A DNA stretch of 64,000 bases from positions 1,674,001 to 1,738,000 of the forward strand of contig NZ_CP060696.1 in NCBI RefSeq assembly GCF_014467055.1, written 5' to 3'. Source of the stretch: Caproicibacterium amylolyticum. Lineage in GTDB: Bacteria; Bacillota; Clostridia; Oscillospirales; Acutalibacteraceae. Position 1 is the first letter of the stretch, and the number at the start of each line of letters is the position of its first letter. The translations under genes were made by a program, and so were the position numbers. Below, one piece after another: positions 45,595 to 54,115 of the stretch. The notes under the pieces were generated by a model, which saw only the letters and a program-made list of their open reading frames with translations, ran no database searches and was not told where the DNA came from.

Positions 45595-45632
45595 GGCGAA
45601 AACATACAGAATTTTGTGTGTTTTCGCCTTTT
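45595..45632 (+). terminator. Terminator of the ireB operon
   Basis: 13-bp stem with one G-U pair (45595-45607 with 45616-45628, 8-nt loop) followed by TTTTG. Confidence 0.88.
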
Positions 45633-45634
45633 GC

Positions 45635-45663
45635 TTGACATTTTTCGGAAAGTCTGCTATTCT
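45635..45663 (+). promoter_or_regulatory. Promoter of the ABC-F transcript
   Basis: TTGACA (45635-45640), 17-nt spacer, TATTCT (45658-45663). The predicted start near 45670 leaves a leader of about 240 nt. Confidence 0.65.
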
Positions 45664-45697
45664 GATTGCACTTGAGAAAAGAAAGGGTATGTAAAAC

Positions 45698-45718
45698 TTG
45701 CGTAAAACTTCCTGCTAA
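45698..45718 (+). CDS. Putative leader peptide MRKTSC in the ABC-F attenuator
   Basis: TTG start at 45698, six codons, TAA at 45716-45718, with AAAGGG (45682-45687) 10 nt upstream. The last four codons (45704-45715) are exactly the first copy of the 12-nt attenuator arm. A ribosome paused here would hide that arm. A start-stop ATG-TAA at 45689-45694 is too close to the Shine-Dalgarno to be preferred. Translation is inferred, not shown. Confidence 0.45.
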   Translation: MRKTSC

Positions 45719-45876
45719 TTGATAGAGGTACACACTGAAGGGCTTTTATGCCCTTTTGTACCTCCTGCAGGAAGTTTTCGGAGGCTTGCACGCCCTTTTT
45801 CTATGTCTGAAACTTTATTCTCTCACAGAAAATGGCCACGGAAGCTTAAAAACTTCCTGCGGCCATTTTTTGTTTT
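45704..45876 (+). promoter_or_regulatory. Transcription attenuator upstream of the ABC-F gene
   Basis: Arm 1 (45704-45715) pairs perfectly over 12 bp with arm 2 (45767-45778). An inner stem 45725-45732/45757-45764 and an apical stem 45738-45743/45750-45755 lie between them. The intrinsic terminator is 45829-45844 with 45853-45869, followed by T-rich sequence. The terminator's loop and 3' arm contain a second copy of arm 1 (45849-45860), also perfectly complementary to arm 2. Arm 2 can thus either be locked by arm 1 (terminator forms) or open the terminator (readthrough). Confidence 0.8.
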
Positions 45877-45908
45877 GCAGTGCGCTGCAAAAGGAGGTAT
45901 AAGATTTT

Positions 45909-47387
45909 ATGACAATGCTTGCTGTTTCACACCTGACCTTTGGCTGGCCGGGAAGCGCCGACACTGTTTTCGAGGATGTTTCTCTGCAGCTTAACACAAA
46001 TTGGAAACTAGGCCTGATTGGCCGCAACGGACGCGGCAAAAGCACGCTGCTCCAACTGCTCTGCGGAACGCAGGAATACCGCGGTACCATTTCCCTGCCC
46101 GAAAAATGCGCCTGCTTCCCCGCAGCAATCCTGCACCCGGAGATGCCCGCCCGCGAAGCAGTACTGGAGGTGCTGCCCAATATGGCAGACTGGCAGCTGG
46201 AACGGGAACTGCGCCAGCTGCAGATGAATCCGGAGCTTCTGGAGCAGCCCTACTGTTCACTAAGCGGCGGTGAACAGACCAAACTGCTGCTTGCCGCGCT
46301 GTTTTTGCAGGAGGATGTCTGGCCGCTTCTGGATGAGCCAACCAACCATCTGGACCTGCAGGGGCGGGAAGTAATCAGCCGCTACCTTGCCCGCCAACGC
46401 GGATTCCTTGTTATTTCGCACGACCGCGCCTTTCTTGACGGCTGCACCGACCATATTCTGTGCATTGAAAAGAAGAAAATCGTTCTTCAGCACGGAAACT
46501 ACAGTTCCTGGGAAGAAAACAAGGCGCGTGAAGATGACTTTGAAGCCGCAAAATATGACAAGCTTGGCAAAGAAGCCGCCCGCCTGCGCAAAGCGGCTGG
46601 CCGCACCGCCGACTGGGGTGACGCGATAGAATCCCGAAAATGCGGTTACAAAAATTCAGGGCTTCGCCCGGATCGCGGTTACCTCGGCCACAAAAGCGCC
46701 AAAATGCAGAAACGCGCAAAAACGGTGCAAATGCGCCAGAGTAAAGCACTGGAGGAAAAAGAAACGCTGCTTCGCAATGTAGATGAAGCACCGGAACTGA
46801 CACTTTCCCCCCTGCCCTGCCGCGCAAAACTGCTGTTGGAAATGAATGCTGTAAAAATCCACTACGGCAGCAGAGAGATTTGTGAACTTCCCCGCTTTCA
46901 GCTAGCCCCCGGGGAACGTGTTGCCCTGTTAGGAGCAAACGGCTGCGGAAAATCCAGCCTTCTGAAACTGATTTGCGAGCAGAATATTCCGCACACAGGA
47001 ACGGTTCACACCGCCTCCAGCTTAACGATTGCCTACCTGCCGCAGGACACTTCATTCCTGCAGGGCAGTATTCAGGAATTCGCAGACAGAAATCAGCTGA
47101 ATCTGCCGCTGTTTCTAGCACTGCTGCGCAAACTCGGCTTTCCGCGGGAACAGTTCTGCAAAGAGATGCAGAGTTTCAGCGCTGGGCAGCGTAAAAAGGT
47201 GCTGCTCGCGCAAAATCTCTGCACACCCGCACATCTGTATATATGGGATGAGCCGCTGAACTACATGGATGTGCTTTCCCGTGTGCAGGTAGAAAATCTC
47301 CTGCTCGGCAGCAAACCGACCATGCTTTTTGTGGAGCATGACCGCCGGTTTGTTGAGAAAATTGCCACCCGCACGATTGCCTTATAA
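45909..47387 (+). CDS. ABC-F ribosomal protection protein, Lsa/Vga-like
   Basis: 492 residues, two ABC domains in one chain, no membrane span. Such proteins bind the ribosomal E site and displace pleuromutilin, lincosamide or streptogramin A drugs. ABC1 has GLIGRNGRGKSTLL (Walker A, 35-48), SLSGGEQTKLLLAALFLQ and LLDEPTNHLDL. The inter-domain linker (about 190-300) has the Lsa-type text NYSSWEENK and DRGYLGHKSAKMQKRAK. ABC2 has GANGCGKSSLL, SFSAGQRKKVLLA and WDEPLNYMD. Substrate range cannot be read from sequence. AAGGAGG is 10-11 nt before the ATG. The attenuated leader upstream supports a resistance role over a housekeeping one. Confidence 0.9.
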   Translation: MTMLAVSHLTFGWPGSADTVFEDVSLQLNTNWKLGLIGRNGRGKSTLLQLLCGTQEYRGTISLPEKCACFPAAILHPEMPAREAVLEVLPNMADWQLERELRQLQMNPELLEQPYCSLSGGEQTKLLLAALFLQEDVWPLLDEPTNHLDLQGREVISRYLARQRGFLVISHDRAFLDGCTDHILCIEKKKIVLQHGNYSSWEENKAREDDFEAAKYDKLGKEAARLRKAAGRTADWGDAIESRKCGYKNSGLRPDRGYLGHKSAKMQKRAKTVQMRQSKALEEKETLLRNVDEAPELTLSPLPCRAKLLLEMNAVKIHYGSREICELPRFQLAPGERVALLGANGCGKSSLLKLICEQNIPHTGTVHTASSLTIAYLPQDTSFLQGSIQEFADRNQLNLPLFLALLRKLGFPREQFCKEMQSFSAGQRKKVLLAQNLCTPAHLYIWDEPLNYMDVLSRVQVENLLLGSKPTMLFVEHDRRFVEKIATRTIAL

Positions 47388-47487
47388 GAGCATGGGCTTT
47401 CTATCACAATCTTCGAAATTACACGCAAAAGAAGCTCCTTAAAGATTGCTGTAAGAAAGCAAGAAGAAATATTTGGTACAAAAAAAC

Positions 47488-47530
47488 AACCGCCGCAGTT
47501 CACAAATCTGAACTGTCAGCGGTTATTTTT
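47488..47530. terminator. Terminator between the ABC-F gene and purD
   Basis: Two stacked stems AACCGC/GCGGTT (47488-47493 with 47519-47524) and CAGTTCA/TGAACTG (47496-47502 with 47509-47515), followed by ATTTTTAT on the plus strand. An A-run on the other side suggests use by the convergent pur operon too. Confidence 0.8.
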
Positions 47531-47550
47531 ATACGGTAATGCTGTTTAAT

Positions 47551-48813
47551 TTACACTTTGCCAATATCATGGCGGAACTGTACCCCATCCCATGTAATTT
47601 TATCTACCGCCGTATAGGCGTTTTTCAGTGCTTCGTCCAAGGTAGCACCAGTGCAGGTAACGCCCAGCACACGGCCGCCGTTTGTGTAAAATTTGCCGTC
47701 TTTTTTCACCGTTCCGGCGTGATATACCGTTGCGCCCGCAACCTGACCGTTTTCGTCCAAGCCGTGAATTTCGATTCCCTTTTTATAACTTCCGGGATAG
47801 CCGCCGCTTGCCAGAATCACGCAGGCGCAAGCGCCGTCTTTCCATTGAATGTCCAGCTTGTCCAAGGTGCCGTTGATGGTTGCCTCAAAAATGTCCACCA
47901 AATCCGTTTTCAGGCGCGGAAGCACCACCTGTGCCTCCGGGTCACCGAAGCGGGAATTATACTCAATCACTTTCGGGCCGTTTGGCGTAAGCATCAAGCC
48001 AAAGTACAGGCAGCCTTTGAAGGGTCTGCCCTCTTCATTCATTGCGTGCAGTGTCGGCATGAAAATTGTTTTCATACATTCTGCTGCAATTTCATCCGTA
48101 TAAAACGGATTCGGGCTGATGGTACCCATACCCCCGGTATTTTTACCCTTGTTGCCGTCCAATGCGCGTTTGTGGTCCTTGCTGCTCACCATCGGCTTCA
48201 GCGTTTTGCCGTCTGTAAAGGCAAGCACGCTGACTTCCGGTCCGGTCAGAAATTCTTCCACAACCACTTTGCTGCCGGAAGCGCCGAAAACTTTATCTTC
48301 CATAATCGTTTTCACCGCGTCCTCGGCTTCTGCCTCGTTCTGCGCAATGATTACGCCTTTGCCCAGTGCAAGGCCGTCTGCTTTTACCACAACCGGGTAT
48401 TGATTCTGCTTTTTAATATAAGCAAGCGTATCCGCTGGATTGTCGAAAACTGCATAAGCCGCTGTGGGAATCTGATACTTCTTCATCAAATTCTTGCTGA
48501 AAACCTTGCTTGCCTCAATCTGTGCCGCCGCACGGTTCGGCCCAAATGCTGGAATACCAGCCACTTCAAACGCATCTACCATGCCCGCCGCAAGCGGATC
48601 ATCCGGTGTAACGCAGACAAGTCCAATTCCATTTTCTTTTGCAAAACTGACCATGCCCGGAATATCGCTGACCGAAATCGCCACGTTTTCCGCATCACAG
48701 CCAATGCCGCCGTTGCCCGGTGCGCAGTAAATCTTCTCCGCACGTTTACTCTTCATCAGAGCGCGGATAACCGCATGCTCACGGCCGCCGCCGCCAACTA
48801 CCAGAATTTTCAT
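47551..48813 (-). CDS. purD: Phosphoribosylamine--glycine ligase
   Basis: 420 residues. ATP-grasp enzyme of step 2 of de novo IMP synthesis. MKILVVGGGGREHAVIRAL opens the protein. The ATP-grasp region has PVVVKADGLALGKGVIIA. The metal/phosphate segment has FGLMLTPNGPKVIEYNSRFGDPEAQVVLPRL. The ATG at 48813 follows GAGGTG; a GTG 9 bases upstream overlaps that site. It is the last gene of the pur operon, 13 bp after the formyltransferase gene. Confidence 0.97.
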   Translation of the reverse strand: MKILVVGGGGREHAVIRALMKSKRAEKIYCAPGNGGIGCDAENVAISVSDIPGMVSFAKENGIGLVCVTPDDPLAAGMVDAFEVAGIPAFGPNRAAAQIEASKVFSKNLMKKYQIPTAAYAVFDNPADTLAYIKKQNQYPVVVKADGLALGKGVIIAQNEAEAEDAVKTIMEDKVFGASGSKVVVEEFLTGPEVSVLAFTDGKTLKPMVSSKDHKRALDGNKGKNTGGMGTISPNPFYTDEIAAECMKTIFMPTLHAMNEEGRPFKGCLYFGLMLTPNGPKVIEYNSRFGDPEAQVVLPRLKTDLVDIFEATINGTLDKLDIQWKDGACACVILASGGYPGSYKKGIEIHGLDENGQVAGATVYHAGTVKKDGKFYTNGGRVLGVTCTGATLDEALKNAYTAVDKITWDGVQFRHDIGKV

Positions 48814-48826
48814 GAACCGCACCTCT

Positions 48827-49999
48827 TTAATGATGGAACAGACGCATACCGGTGAACGCCATGGTCATTCCGTATTTATCGCAGGTATCAATGACATTAT
48901 CATCGCGAATGGAACCGCCCGGCTCCGCTACATACTGCACGCCGCTTTTGTGTGCGCGCTCAATGTTGTCGCCAAACGGGAAAAACGCGTCGCTGCCCAG
49001 GGTTACACCGGAAAGTTCTGCAAGCCAAGCTTTCTTCTCCTCGCGGGTCAGCGGCTCCGGCTTTACTTTCAGGAACTGCTTCCAGTTATCGGTTTTCAGC
49101 AGGTCTTCCCATTCATCGGAAATATAATTGTCAATCGTGTTGTCGCGGTCAGGGCGGTGAATTCCATCCACAAATTGGAGTGCCATCACCTTCGGGTGCT
49201 GACGCAGCCACCAAACGTCCGCCTTGTTGCCCGCCAGACGAGTGCAGTGAATACGGCTCTGCTGTCCCGCGCCGACGCCAATAGTCTTGCCGTCCTTAAC
49301 GTAGCAAACCGAGTTGCTCTGCGTGTATTTCAGTGTAATTAAGGAAATCAGCATATCACGTTTCGCGGCTTCCGGCAGTTCCTTGTTTTTGGTAACCACA
49401 TTGTTCAGCAAATCATTGTCAATCTTAAACTCATTGCGTCCCTGCTCAAAAGTTACGCCGAAAACGTCCTTGTGTTCCACGGGAGCAGGAACATAGGAAG
49501 CGCCCATCTGCACCACGTTGTAAGTACCGCGGCGCTTTGCTTTCAAAATTTCCAGTGCTTCCTCGGTGTAGCCCGGCGCAATCACACCGTCGGAAACCTC
49601 GCGCTTGAGCAGCAGCGCTGTTTCCTTATCGCAAATGTCAGAGAGTGCTGCCCAGTCGCCATAGGAGGACATACGGTCAGCACCGCGCGCAGCAGCGTAT
49701 GCGCTGGCAAGCGGCGAAAGCTGCAAATCATCTACAAAATAGATTTTTTTCAGTGTATCGGAAAGTTCCATCGCCACTGCGGCGCCGGCCGGGCTGACGT
49801 GCTTAAAGGAAGCCGCCGCGGGCAGGCCGGTTGCTTTTTTCAGCTCACGCACCAGCTGCCAGGAGTTCATAGCATCCAGCAGGTTGATATAGCCGGGGCG
49901 GCCGTTCAGCACTGTAATGGGCAGTTCCCCCTGCTGCATAAACACACGCGCAGGTTTTTGGTTCGGGTTGCATCCGTATTTCAGTTCCAGTTCTTTCAT
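48827..49999 (-). CDS. purH: AICAR formyltransferase, stand-alone (PurH C-terminal domain only)
   Basis: 390 residues. It catalyses formylation of AICAR with 10-formyl-THF. It matches only the transformylase part of PurH: ELKYGCNPNQKPARVF, AAASFKHVSPAGAAVA, GDWAALSDICDKETALLLKREVSDGVIAPGYTEEAL, TQSNSVCYVKDGKTIGVGAGQQSRIHCTRLAG and SDAFFPFGDNIERAHKSGV. The Lys-His pair of the active site (FKHVSPAG) is intact. The N-terminal IMP cyclohydrolase domain is absent, and a separate cyclohydrolase gene lies directly upstream. GAGGAGG precedes the ATG at 49999. Confidence 0.95.
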   Translation of the reverse strand: MKELELKYGCNPNQKPARVFMQQGELPITVLNGRPGYINLLDAMNSWQLVRELKKATGLPAAASFKHVSPAGAAVAMELSDTLKKIYFVDDLQLSPLASAYAAARGADRMSSYGDWAALSDICDKETALLLKREVSDGVIAPGYTEEALEILKAKRRGTYNVVQMGASYVPAPVEHKDVFGVTFEQGRNEFKIDNDLLNNVVTKNKELPEAAKRDMLISLITLKYTQSNSVCYVKDGKTIGVGAGQQSRIHCTRLAGNKADVWWLRQHPKVMALQFVDGIHRPDRDNTIDNYISDEWEDLLKTDNWKQFLKVKPEPLTREEKKAWLAELSGVTLGSDAFFPFGDNIERAHKSGVQYVAEPGGSIRDDNVIDTCDKYGMTMAFTGMRLFHH

Positions 50000-50009
50000 G
50001 ATTGCCTCC

Positions 50010-50714
50010 TCAAACATTCTTGTTTGTGATTTTCCAGTCATGCTTGCCGGTCTTCAAATCAATAAAGCAAGTGTACAGCGAAACTTTATTGTCCACATTC
50101 AGGTTGTTCCAAACCTGCGCGGTGAAAGCTTCCAAATCACCGGGAACCGTCACCAGTGTGGGTTCGCCCTCAAAGCTGGGCAGCGGGCTGCCGTCGCCCA
50201 TATAGGTGTGAATGTAGCGCCCCTGTCCTGCTTTCGGATTTTCGTACTCATAGAAATAGCGAAGCGTGCCGCTGGCATCATTATTATCACTTTTCAGAAT
50301 GGAAAGATTAAAGTCGCCGTTAGGCTTTACAACGCCGCTGATGCGGGGCGTAAAGTTAGGCTCGTCCGGCTCAAAGGTACGTGTCAGCAGTGCATGGCGA
50401 TAGCAGTGGCTCTGTTGCATATGCTCATAAATCGTATCGGTCTGGTCGCCGTTGGTCACAATTGTTTTTCCGTCAAGCTGCCGCACCGGTGCGTAAATAA
50501 TCAGGGACGGGTCAGTCATTTTGCTTTCGTCAAACGCTTTGGTCTGGATACCGTCCTCTGTCGGTACAAATACGCGGTTGCGGCTGTTTTCACTGCGCCC
50601 CATAATGAAGTACGCAATCGCTGCGTGCTTGCCGTCTTCGCTGCGGCCCAAAATGATGCCGCGGCCGGGGTACGTGCAGGAGGAAAGTTCCTGCGCCAGT
50701 TCTTTGATTCTCAT
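50010..50714 (-). CDS. IMP cyclohydrolase, stand-alone (PurO-like)
   Basis: 234 residues. Recognised as the PurO-type/IMP_cyclohyd family (Ntn-hydrolase-like fold) from YPGRGIILGRSEDGKHAAIAYFIMGRSENSRNRVF, AFDESKMTDPSLIIYAPVR, IVTNGDQTDTIYEHM and FEPDEPNFTPRISGVV. It closes FAICAR to IMP, the step normally done by the PurH N-terminal domain. The ATG at 50714 overlaps the purN stop (ATGA) and has GGGAGG upstream; the longer in-frame extension into purN is not coding. It is followed by the AICAR formyltransferase after 10 bp. Confidence 0.93.
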   Translation of the reverse strand: MRIKELAQELSSCTYPGRGIILGRSEDGKHAAIAYFIMGRSENSRNRVFVPTEDGIQTKAFDESKMTDPSLIIYAPVRQLDGKTIVTNGDQTDTIYEHMQQSHCYRHALLTRTFEPDEPNFTPRISGVVKPNGDFNLSILKSDNNDASGTLRYFYEYENPKAGQGRYIHTYMGDGSPLPSFEGEPTLVTVPGDLEAFTAQVWNNLNVDNKVSLYTCFIDLKTGKHDWKITNKNV

Positions 50715-51346
50715 TCTGCTGCCTCCCTGATGTTTACTCTGCCGTTTTCCACCTGCAGTCTGCCCGCACAGAAAAGCGCCGCCGCCTTTGGCAGCAGATG
50801 CCATTCCGCCTGCTCCATCACCCGCCGCTGCAGGGTTTCCGGTGTATCGCCTGCTTGAATTTCCACCGCTTTCTGCAAAATAATCGGGCCGCCGTCGCAC
50901 ACTTCATTGACGAAGTGAACCGTTGCGCCGGTCACTTTCACACCACGCGCAAGTGCCGCTTCATGAACGCGCAGACCGTAAAAGCCTTCGCCGCAGAAAG
51001 AGGGAATCAGCGACGGATGGATATTGATCATTTTATTTTCGTATGCGTGAATGATACGCTCGGAAATAATCGTCATGAAGCCCGCCAAAATGACAAGCCC
51101 GGTTTGATTTTCCGCTAAAATCTGCAGCAAAGCATCATCATATGCCGTTTGCTGGGCAAATTCTTTTCTGCGCAGCACTTTTGCGGCAATGCCGGCTTTT
51201 TGGGCACGTTCCAGCGCGTATGCATCCGGGCGGCTGGAAACGACCAGAGAAATCTTTCCGTTCGGAATCTCGCCGCGGTTTTGTGCGTCAATCAGCGCCT
51301 GCAGATTGGTTCCGCCGCCGGAAACCAAAACCGCAATATTCAGCAT
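50711..51346 (-). CDS. purN: Phosphoribosylglycinamide formyltransferase
   Basis: 211 residues, folate-dependent GAR transformylase. Catalytic Asn-His-Asp set visible in [35 protein letters not shown] and [10 protein letters not shown]. The N-terminal loop is [15 protein letters not shown]. It overlaps purM by 7 bp and the cyclohydrolase gene by 4 bp, so translation is coupled. Confidence 0.96.
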   Translation of the reverse strand: MLNIAVLVSGGGTNLQALIDAQNRGEIPNGKISLVVSSRPDAYALERAQKAGIAAKVLRRKEFAQQTAYDDALLQILAENQTGLVILAGFMTIISERIIHAYENKMINIHPSLIPSFCGEGFYGLRVHEAALARGVKVTGATVHFVNEVCDGGPIILQKAVEIQAGDTPETLQRRVMEQAEWHLLPKAAALFCAGRLQVENGRVNIREAAE

Positions 51347-52380
51347 AATACGACTCCGTCCTCTCCGGCTGCAATCTCGCCGATGATAAAGGCTTTTTCG
51401 CCTGCGTCACACAGGATGCTGACCGCTGTGTCAGCATCTTCCGGTGAAACAACGCAGCACATGCCAATACCCATGTTATAGGTATTGTACATATCATGGT
51501 CAGAAATTTTGCCTGCATCCTGAATCAGCGTGAAAATCGGCAACTTTTCGATAGAGGAAAGCTTGATTTTCGCGGTCATGCCGGGCTGCAGCATGCGCGG
51601 AACATTTTCATAAAAGCCGCCGCCGGTCACATGAGAAACTGCCTTGACTTCTACTGCCTGCATCAGCTTTTTCATGGATTTTACATAAATCTTCGTTGGG
51701 GTAAGCAACGCTTCGCCCAATGTCTTTCCCAATTCCGGTACATACTTTTTCACACTTGCTTCATCTATGCCAAGCGCCTTACGCACCAACGAAAAGCCAT
51801 TGGAATGAACGCCAGAAGACTGCAACCCAACAATGACGTCACCTGCTTTCACTTTGCTGCCGTCAATGATTTTTGCCTTGTCCACAATACCCACAGAGAA
51901 ACCGGCAAGGTCATACTCTTCGTCTGGCATCAGTCCGGGGTGCTCTGCGGTTTCGCCGCCGACCAGTGCACTTTCTGCCTGCACACAGCCTTCCGCTACA
52001 CCGCCGACAATGGTTGCGATTTTTTCCGGGAAATTCCGGCCGGTCGCAATGTAATCCAGGAAAAACAGCGGCTGCGCACCGCAGCAGATAACATCATTGA
52101 CACACATCGCGACGCAGTCAATGCCGACTGTGTCGTGCTTATCCATCAAAAACGCAATTTTCAGCTTTGTACCGACACCATCGGTGCCGCTCACCAGTAC
52201 AGGCTCCTGCATTCCGGAAAATTCCGGCTTGAACAGGCCGCCAAAGCCGCCAATGCCGGAAACCACCCCGGCGGTTTTGGTGCGGGCAACATACTGCTTC
52301 ATCAGTTCCACTGACTTGTAACCAGCGGTCACATCAACGCCGGCCTCTTTGTAGCTGTTGCTGTAACTATTCTTGTTCAT
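51340..52380 (-). CDS. purM: Phosphoribosylformylglycinamidine cyclo-ligase (AIR synthetase)
   Basis: 346 residues. Step 5 of IMP synthesis. Motifs: [86 protein letters not shown] and [16 protein letters not shown]. The ATG at 52380 has GGAGG upstream; an upstream in-frame ATG has none. It follows purE by 65 bp. Confidence 0.97.
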   Translation of the reverse strand: MNKNSYSNSYKEAGVDVTAGYKSVELMKQYVARTKTAGVVSGIGGFGGLFKPEFSGMQEPVLVSGTDGVGTKLKIAFLMDKHDTVGIDCVAMCVNDVICCGAQPLFFLDYIATGRNFPEKIATIVGGVAEGCVQAESALVGGETAEHPGLMPDEEYDLAGFSVGIVDKAKIIDGSKVKAGDVIVGLQSSGVHSNGFSLVRKALGIDEASVKKYVPELGKTLGEALLTPTKIYVKSMKKLMQAVEVKAVSHVTGGGFYENVPRMLQPGMTAKIKLSSIEKLPIFTLIQDAGKISDHDMYNTYNMGIGMCCVVSPEDADTAVSILCDAGEKAFIIGEIAAGEDGVVLC

Positions 52381-52445
52381 ATTATTCCTCCGAATTTTGA
52401 TTGCGCTTTCGCCTTTTTCCAGTTCCACTACACTTGCTGTTCGCT

Positions 52446-52949
52446 TTACAGTTCTTTGAGCTTCTCCTGAATGGCAGCATCCTTTTTCGCAACACCTTCC
52501 GCCATGTCTTTCTTTGCCTGCGTAAGCTTTGCCGCCAGTTTGTCATCCGAAAGTGCCAGCATCTGCGCCGCTAGGATTGCCGCGTTTTCCGCGCCGTCGA
52601 TTGCCACAGTAGCAACTGGAATGCCGCTTGGCATCTGTACGGTGGCAAGCAGTGCTTCCATGCCGCCTAAGTTGGAAGACTTAATCGGGATGCCGATTAC
52701 AGGCAAAGTTGTGCTTGCAGCCAGCACACCGGCAAGGTGAGCCGCCATACCTGCCGCCGCAATGATGACCCCAAAACCGGCTTCTTTCGCGCTGCGTGCA
52801 AAAGAAGAAGCCGCGTCCGGCGTACGGTGTGCGCTCATTACATGTACTTCGCAGGGAATTTCCAGCGCATTCAGTTTTTTAATTGCTTTGCTGACGGTTG
52901 GAAAATCGCTGTCGCTGCCCATAATGACCGCTACTTTTTTCGTTGCCAT
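52446..52949 (-). CDS. purE: N5-carboxyaminoimidazole ribonucleotide mutase (class I PurE)
   Basis: 167 residues. [40 protein letters not shown] and [25 protein letters not shown] are the standard class I blocks. It normally works with PurK, which is not in the window. First gene of the pur operon; AGGAGTGG precedes the ATG. The upstream leader (52950-53090) has a promoter and terminator-like hairpin. Confidence 0.96.
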   Translation of the reverse strand: MATKKVAVIMGSDSDFPTVSKAIKKLNALEIPCEVHVMSAHRTPDAASSFARSAKEAGFGVIIAAAGMAAHLAGVLAASTTLPVIGIPIKSSNLGGMEALLATVQMPSGIPVATVAIDGAENAAILAAQMLALSDDKLAAKLTQAKKDMAEGVAKKDAAIQEKLKEL

Positions 52950-52988
52950 TGTTAACCACTCCTGTATACAAATTTATTTACACATAAG

Positions 52989-53119
52989 AAAATAGACTGT
53001 GCCCAAAACGGGTACAGCCTATTTTTGCGTATAGGGAGAGCCGGAAATCTGATGCATCTGCTCGCCCCCTCAATAAACTTTAATATCTCTATTGTAGGGG
53101 AAAATGCAGATAAATGCAA
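52989..53119 (-). promoter_or_regulatory. Promoter and structured leader of the pur operon
   Basis: Minus strand TTGCAT (53119-53114), 17-nt spacer, TACAAT (53096-53091). The roughly 135-nt leader has a hairpin over 53033-53070 (AGGG..GAGC pairing with GCTC..CCCT). A second stem is AGGCTGT-CCC/GGG-ACAGTCT (53020-52994, one mismatch and one G-U), followed by a short T run. This looks like an attenuator. I do not see the purine, ZTP or PRPP aptamer consensus. Confidence 0.55.
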
Positions 53120-53159
53120 GATGTGACCGGCTTTTTCCTGAAAAATTCAAAAAACTATA

Positions 53160-54068
53160 TTATTTCGGGTCTTTGGGGTCGGTAATTATTTCTTTCAAAG
53201 AGGTAGCCAGACCCGCCAGACTCTGGATTTCGGAAGGGATAATGATCTTTGTGGCCTTGCCGTCAGCTGCTTTCTGGAAAGCTTCAAGGCTCTTCAGAGC
53301 AATGACGCGGTCGCTCGGATTTGCATCATTCAAAAGTTTCAGTGCATCCGCATAGGCGCTCTGCACTTGGCGGATAGCTTCCGCCTGCCCCTGTGCCTGA
53401 CGGATTGCAGATTCTTTCTGTGCATCTGCGCGGAGAATGGTGCTCTCCTTTTCACCTTCAGCCACCAGAATTGCACTCTGTTTCTGACCTTCTGCTTCCA
53501 GAATACGAGCGCGGCGCTCACGCTCTGCCTTCATCTGCTTCTCCATGCTTTCCTGAATCTCAGTCGGCGGCAGGATGTTTTTCAGTTCCACACGGTTGAC
53601 TTTAATGCCCCACGCGTCAGTTGCTTCGTCCAAAATTGTACGAATCTTGGTGTTAATGAAGTCACGGCTGGTCAGTGTGTGGTCCAGCTCCAAGTCGCCA
53701 ATGATATTGCGCAGTGTGGTCGCAGAAAGGTTTTCGATTGCAGAAACCGGGCGTTCCACACCGTAAGTGTACAGCTTTGCATCTGTAATCTGAAAATAAA
53801 CGACCGTATCAATCTGCATGGTAACGTTATCTTTTGTAATAACAGGCTGTGGCGGGAAATCGACGACCTGCTCTTTCAAAGAAACATTTTTAGAAACCTT
53901 CTCAATGAACGGAATTTTGAAGTGAAGTCCTGTACCCCATGTAACATGGTAGGCACCCAAACGTTCTACAACATAAGCATGTGCCTGCGGTACAATTTTG
54001 ATGTTGGAAATCAGAATAATCAATAAAATAACAATGACAGCAGCGAGTACAATCAATCCTGTAGGCAT
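53160..54068 (-). CDS. SPFH-domain (QmcA/stomatin-like) membrane protein
   Basis: 302 residues. One N-terminal membrane span (about 3-22, GLIVLAAVIVILLIILISNI) precedes an SPFH domain: VPQAHAYVVERLGAYHVTWGTGLHFKIPFI, QVVDFPPQPVITKDNVTMQIDTVVYFQI and SATTLRNIIGDLELDHTLTSRDFIN. A long Ala/Glu/Arg coiled coil (about 190-250) follows. Members organise membrane microdomains or modulate membrane proteases. GAGGAG precedes the ATG at 54068. It is paired with an NfeD gene 47 bp upstream, the usual SPFH/NfeD arrangement. Confidence 0.93.
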   Translation of the reverse strand: MPTGLIVLAAVIVILLIILISNIKIVPQAHAYVVERLGAYHVTWGTGLHFKIPFIEKVSKNVSLKEQVVDFPPQPVITKDNVTMQIDTVVYFQITDAKLYTYGVERPVSAIENLSATTLRNIIGDLELDHTLTSRDFINTKIRTILDEATDAWGIKVNRVELKNILPPTEIQESMEKQMKAERERRARILEAEGQKQSAILVAEGEKESTILRADAQKESAIRQAQGQAEAIRQVQSAYADALKLLNDANPSDRVIALKSLEAFQKAADGKATKIIIPSEIQSLAGLATSLKEIITDPKDPK

Positions 54069-54115
54069 AATTTTTCTCCTCTCGGTGCACTGTTTTGCTT
54101 CAGCGCAAATAAAAT

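Noticed and set aside
45719..45994. 91-codon frame crossing the ABC-F leader and gene start
   Set aside because: No suitably spaced Shine-Dalgarno, crosses the terminator and overlaps the ABC-F start out of frame.
50010..50900. 296-codon version of IMP cyclohydrolase
   Set aside because: The extra 62 codons are out-of-frame purN sequence; GGGAGG marks the start at 50714.
52950..53090. Possible known purine-sensing riboswitch before purE
   Set aside because: None of the purine, ZTP/pfl or ykkC/PRPP conserved blocks is present, so only a generic structured leader is reported.
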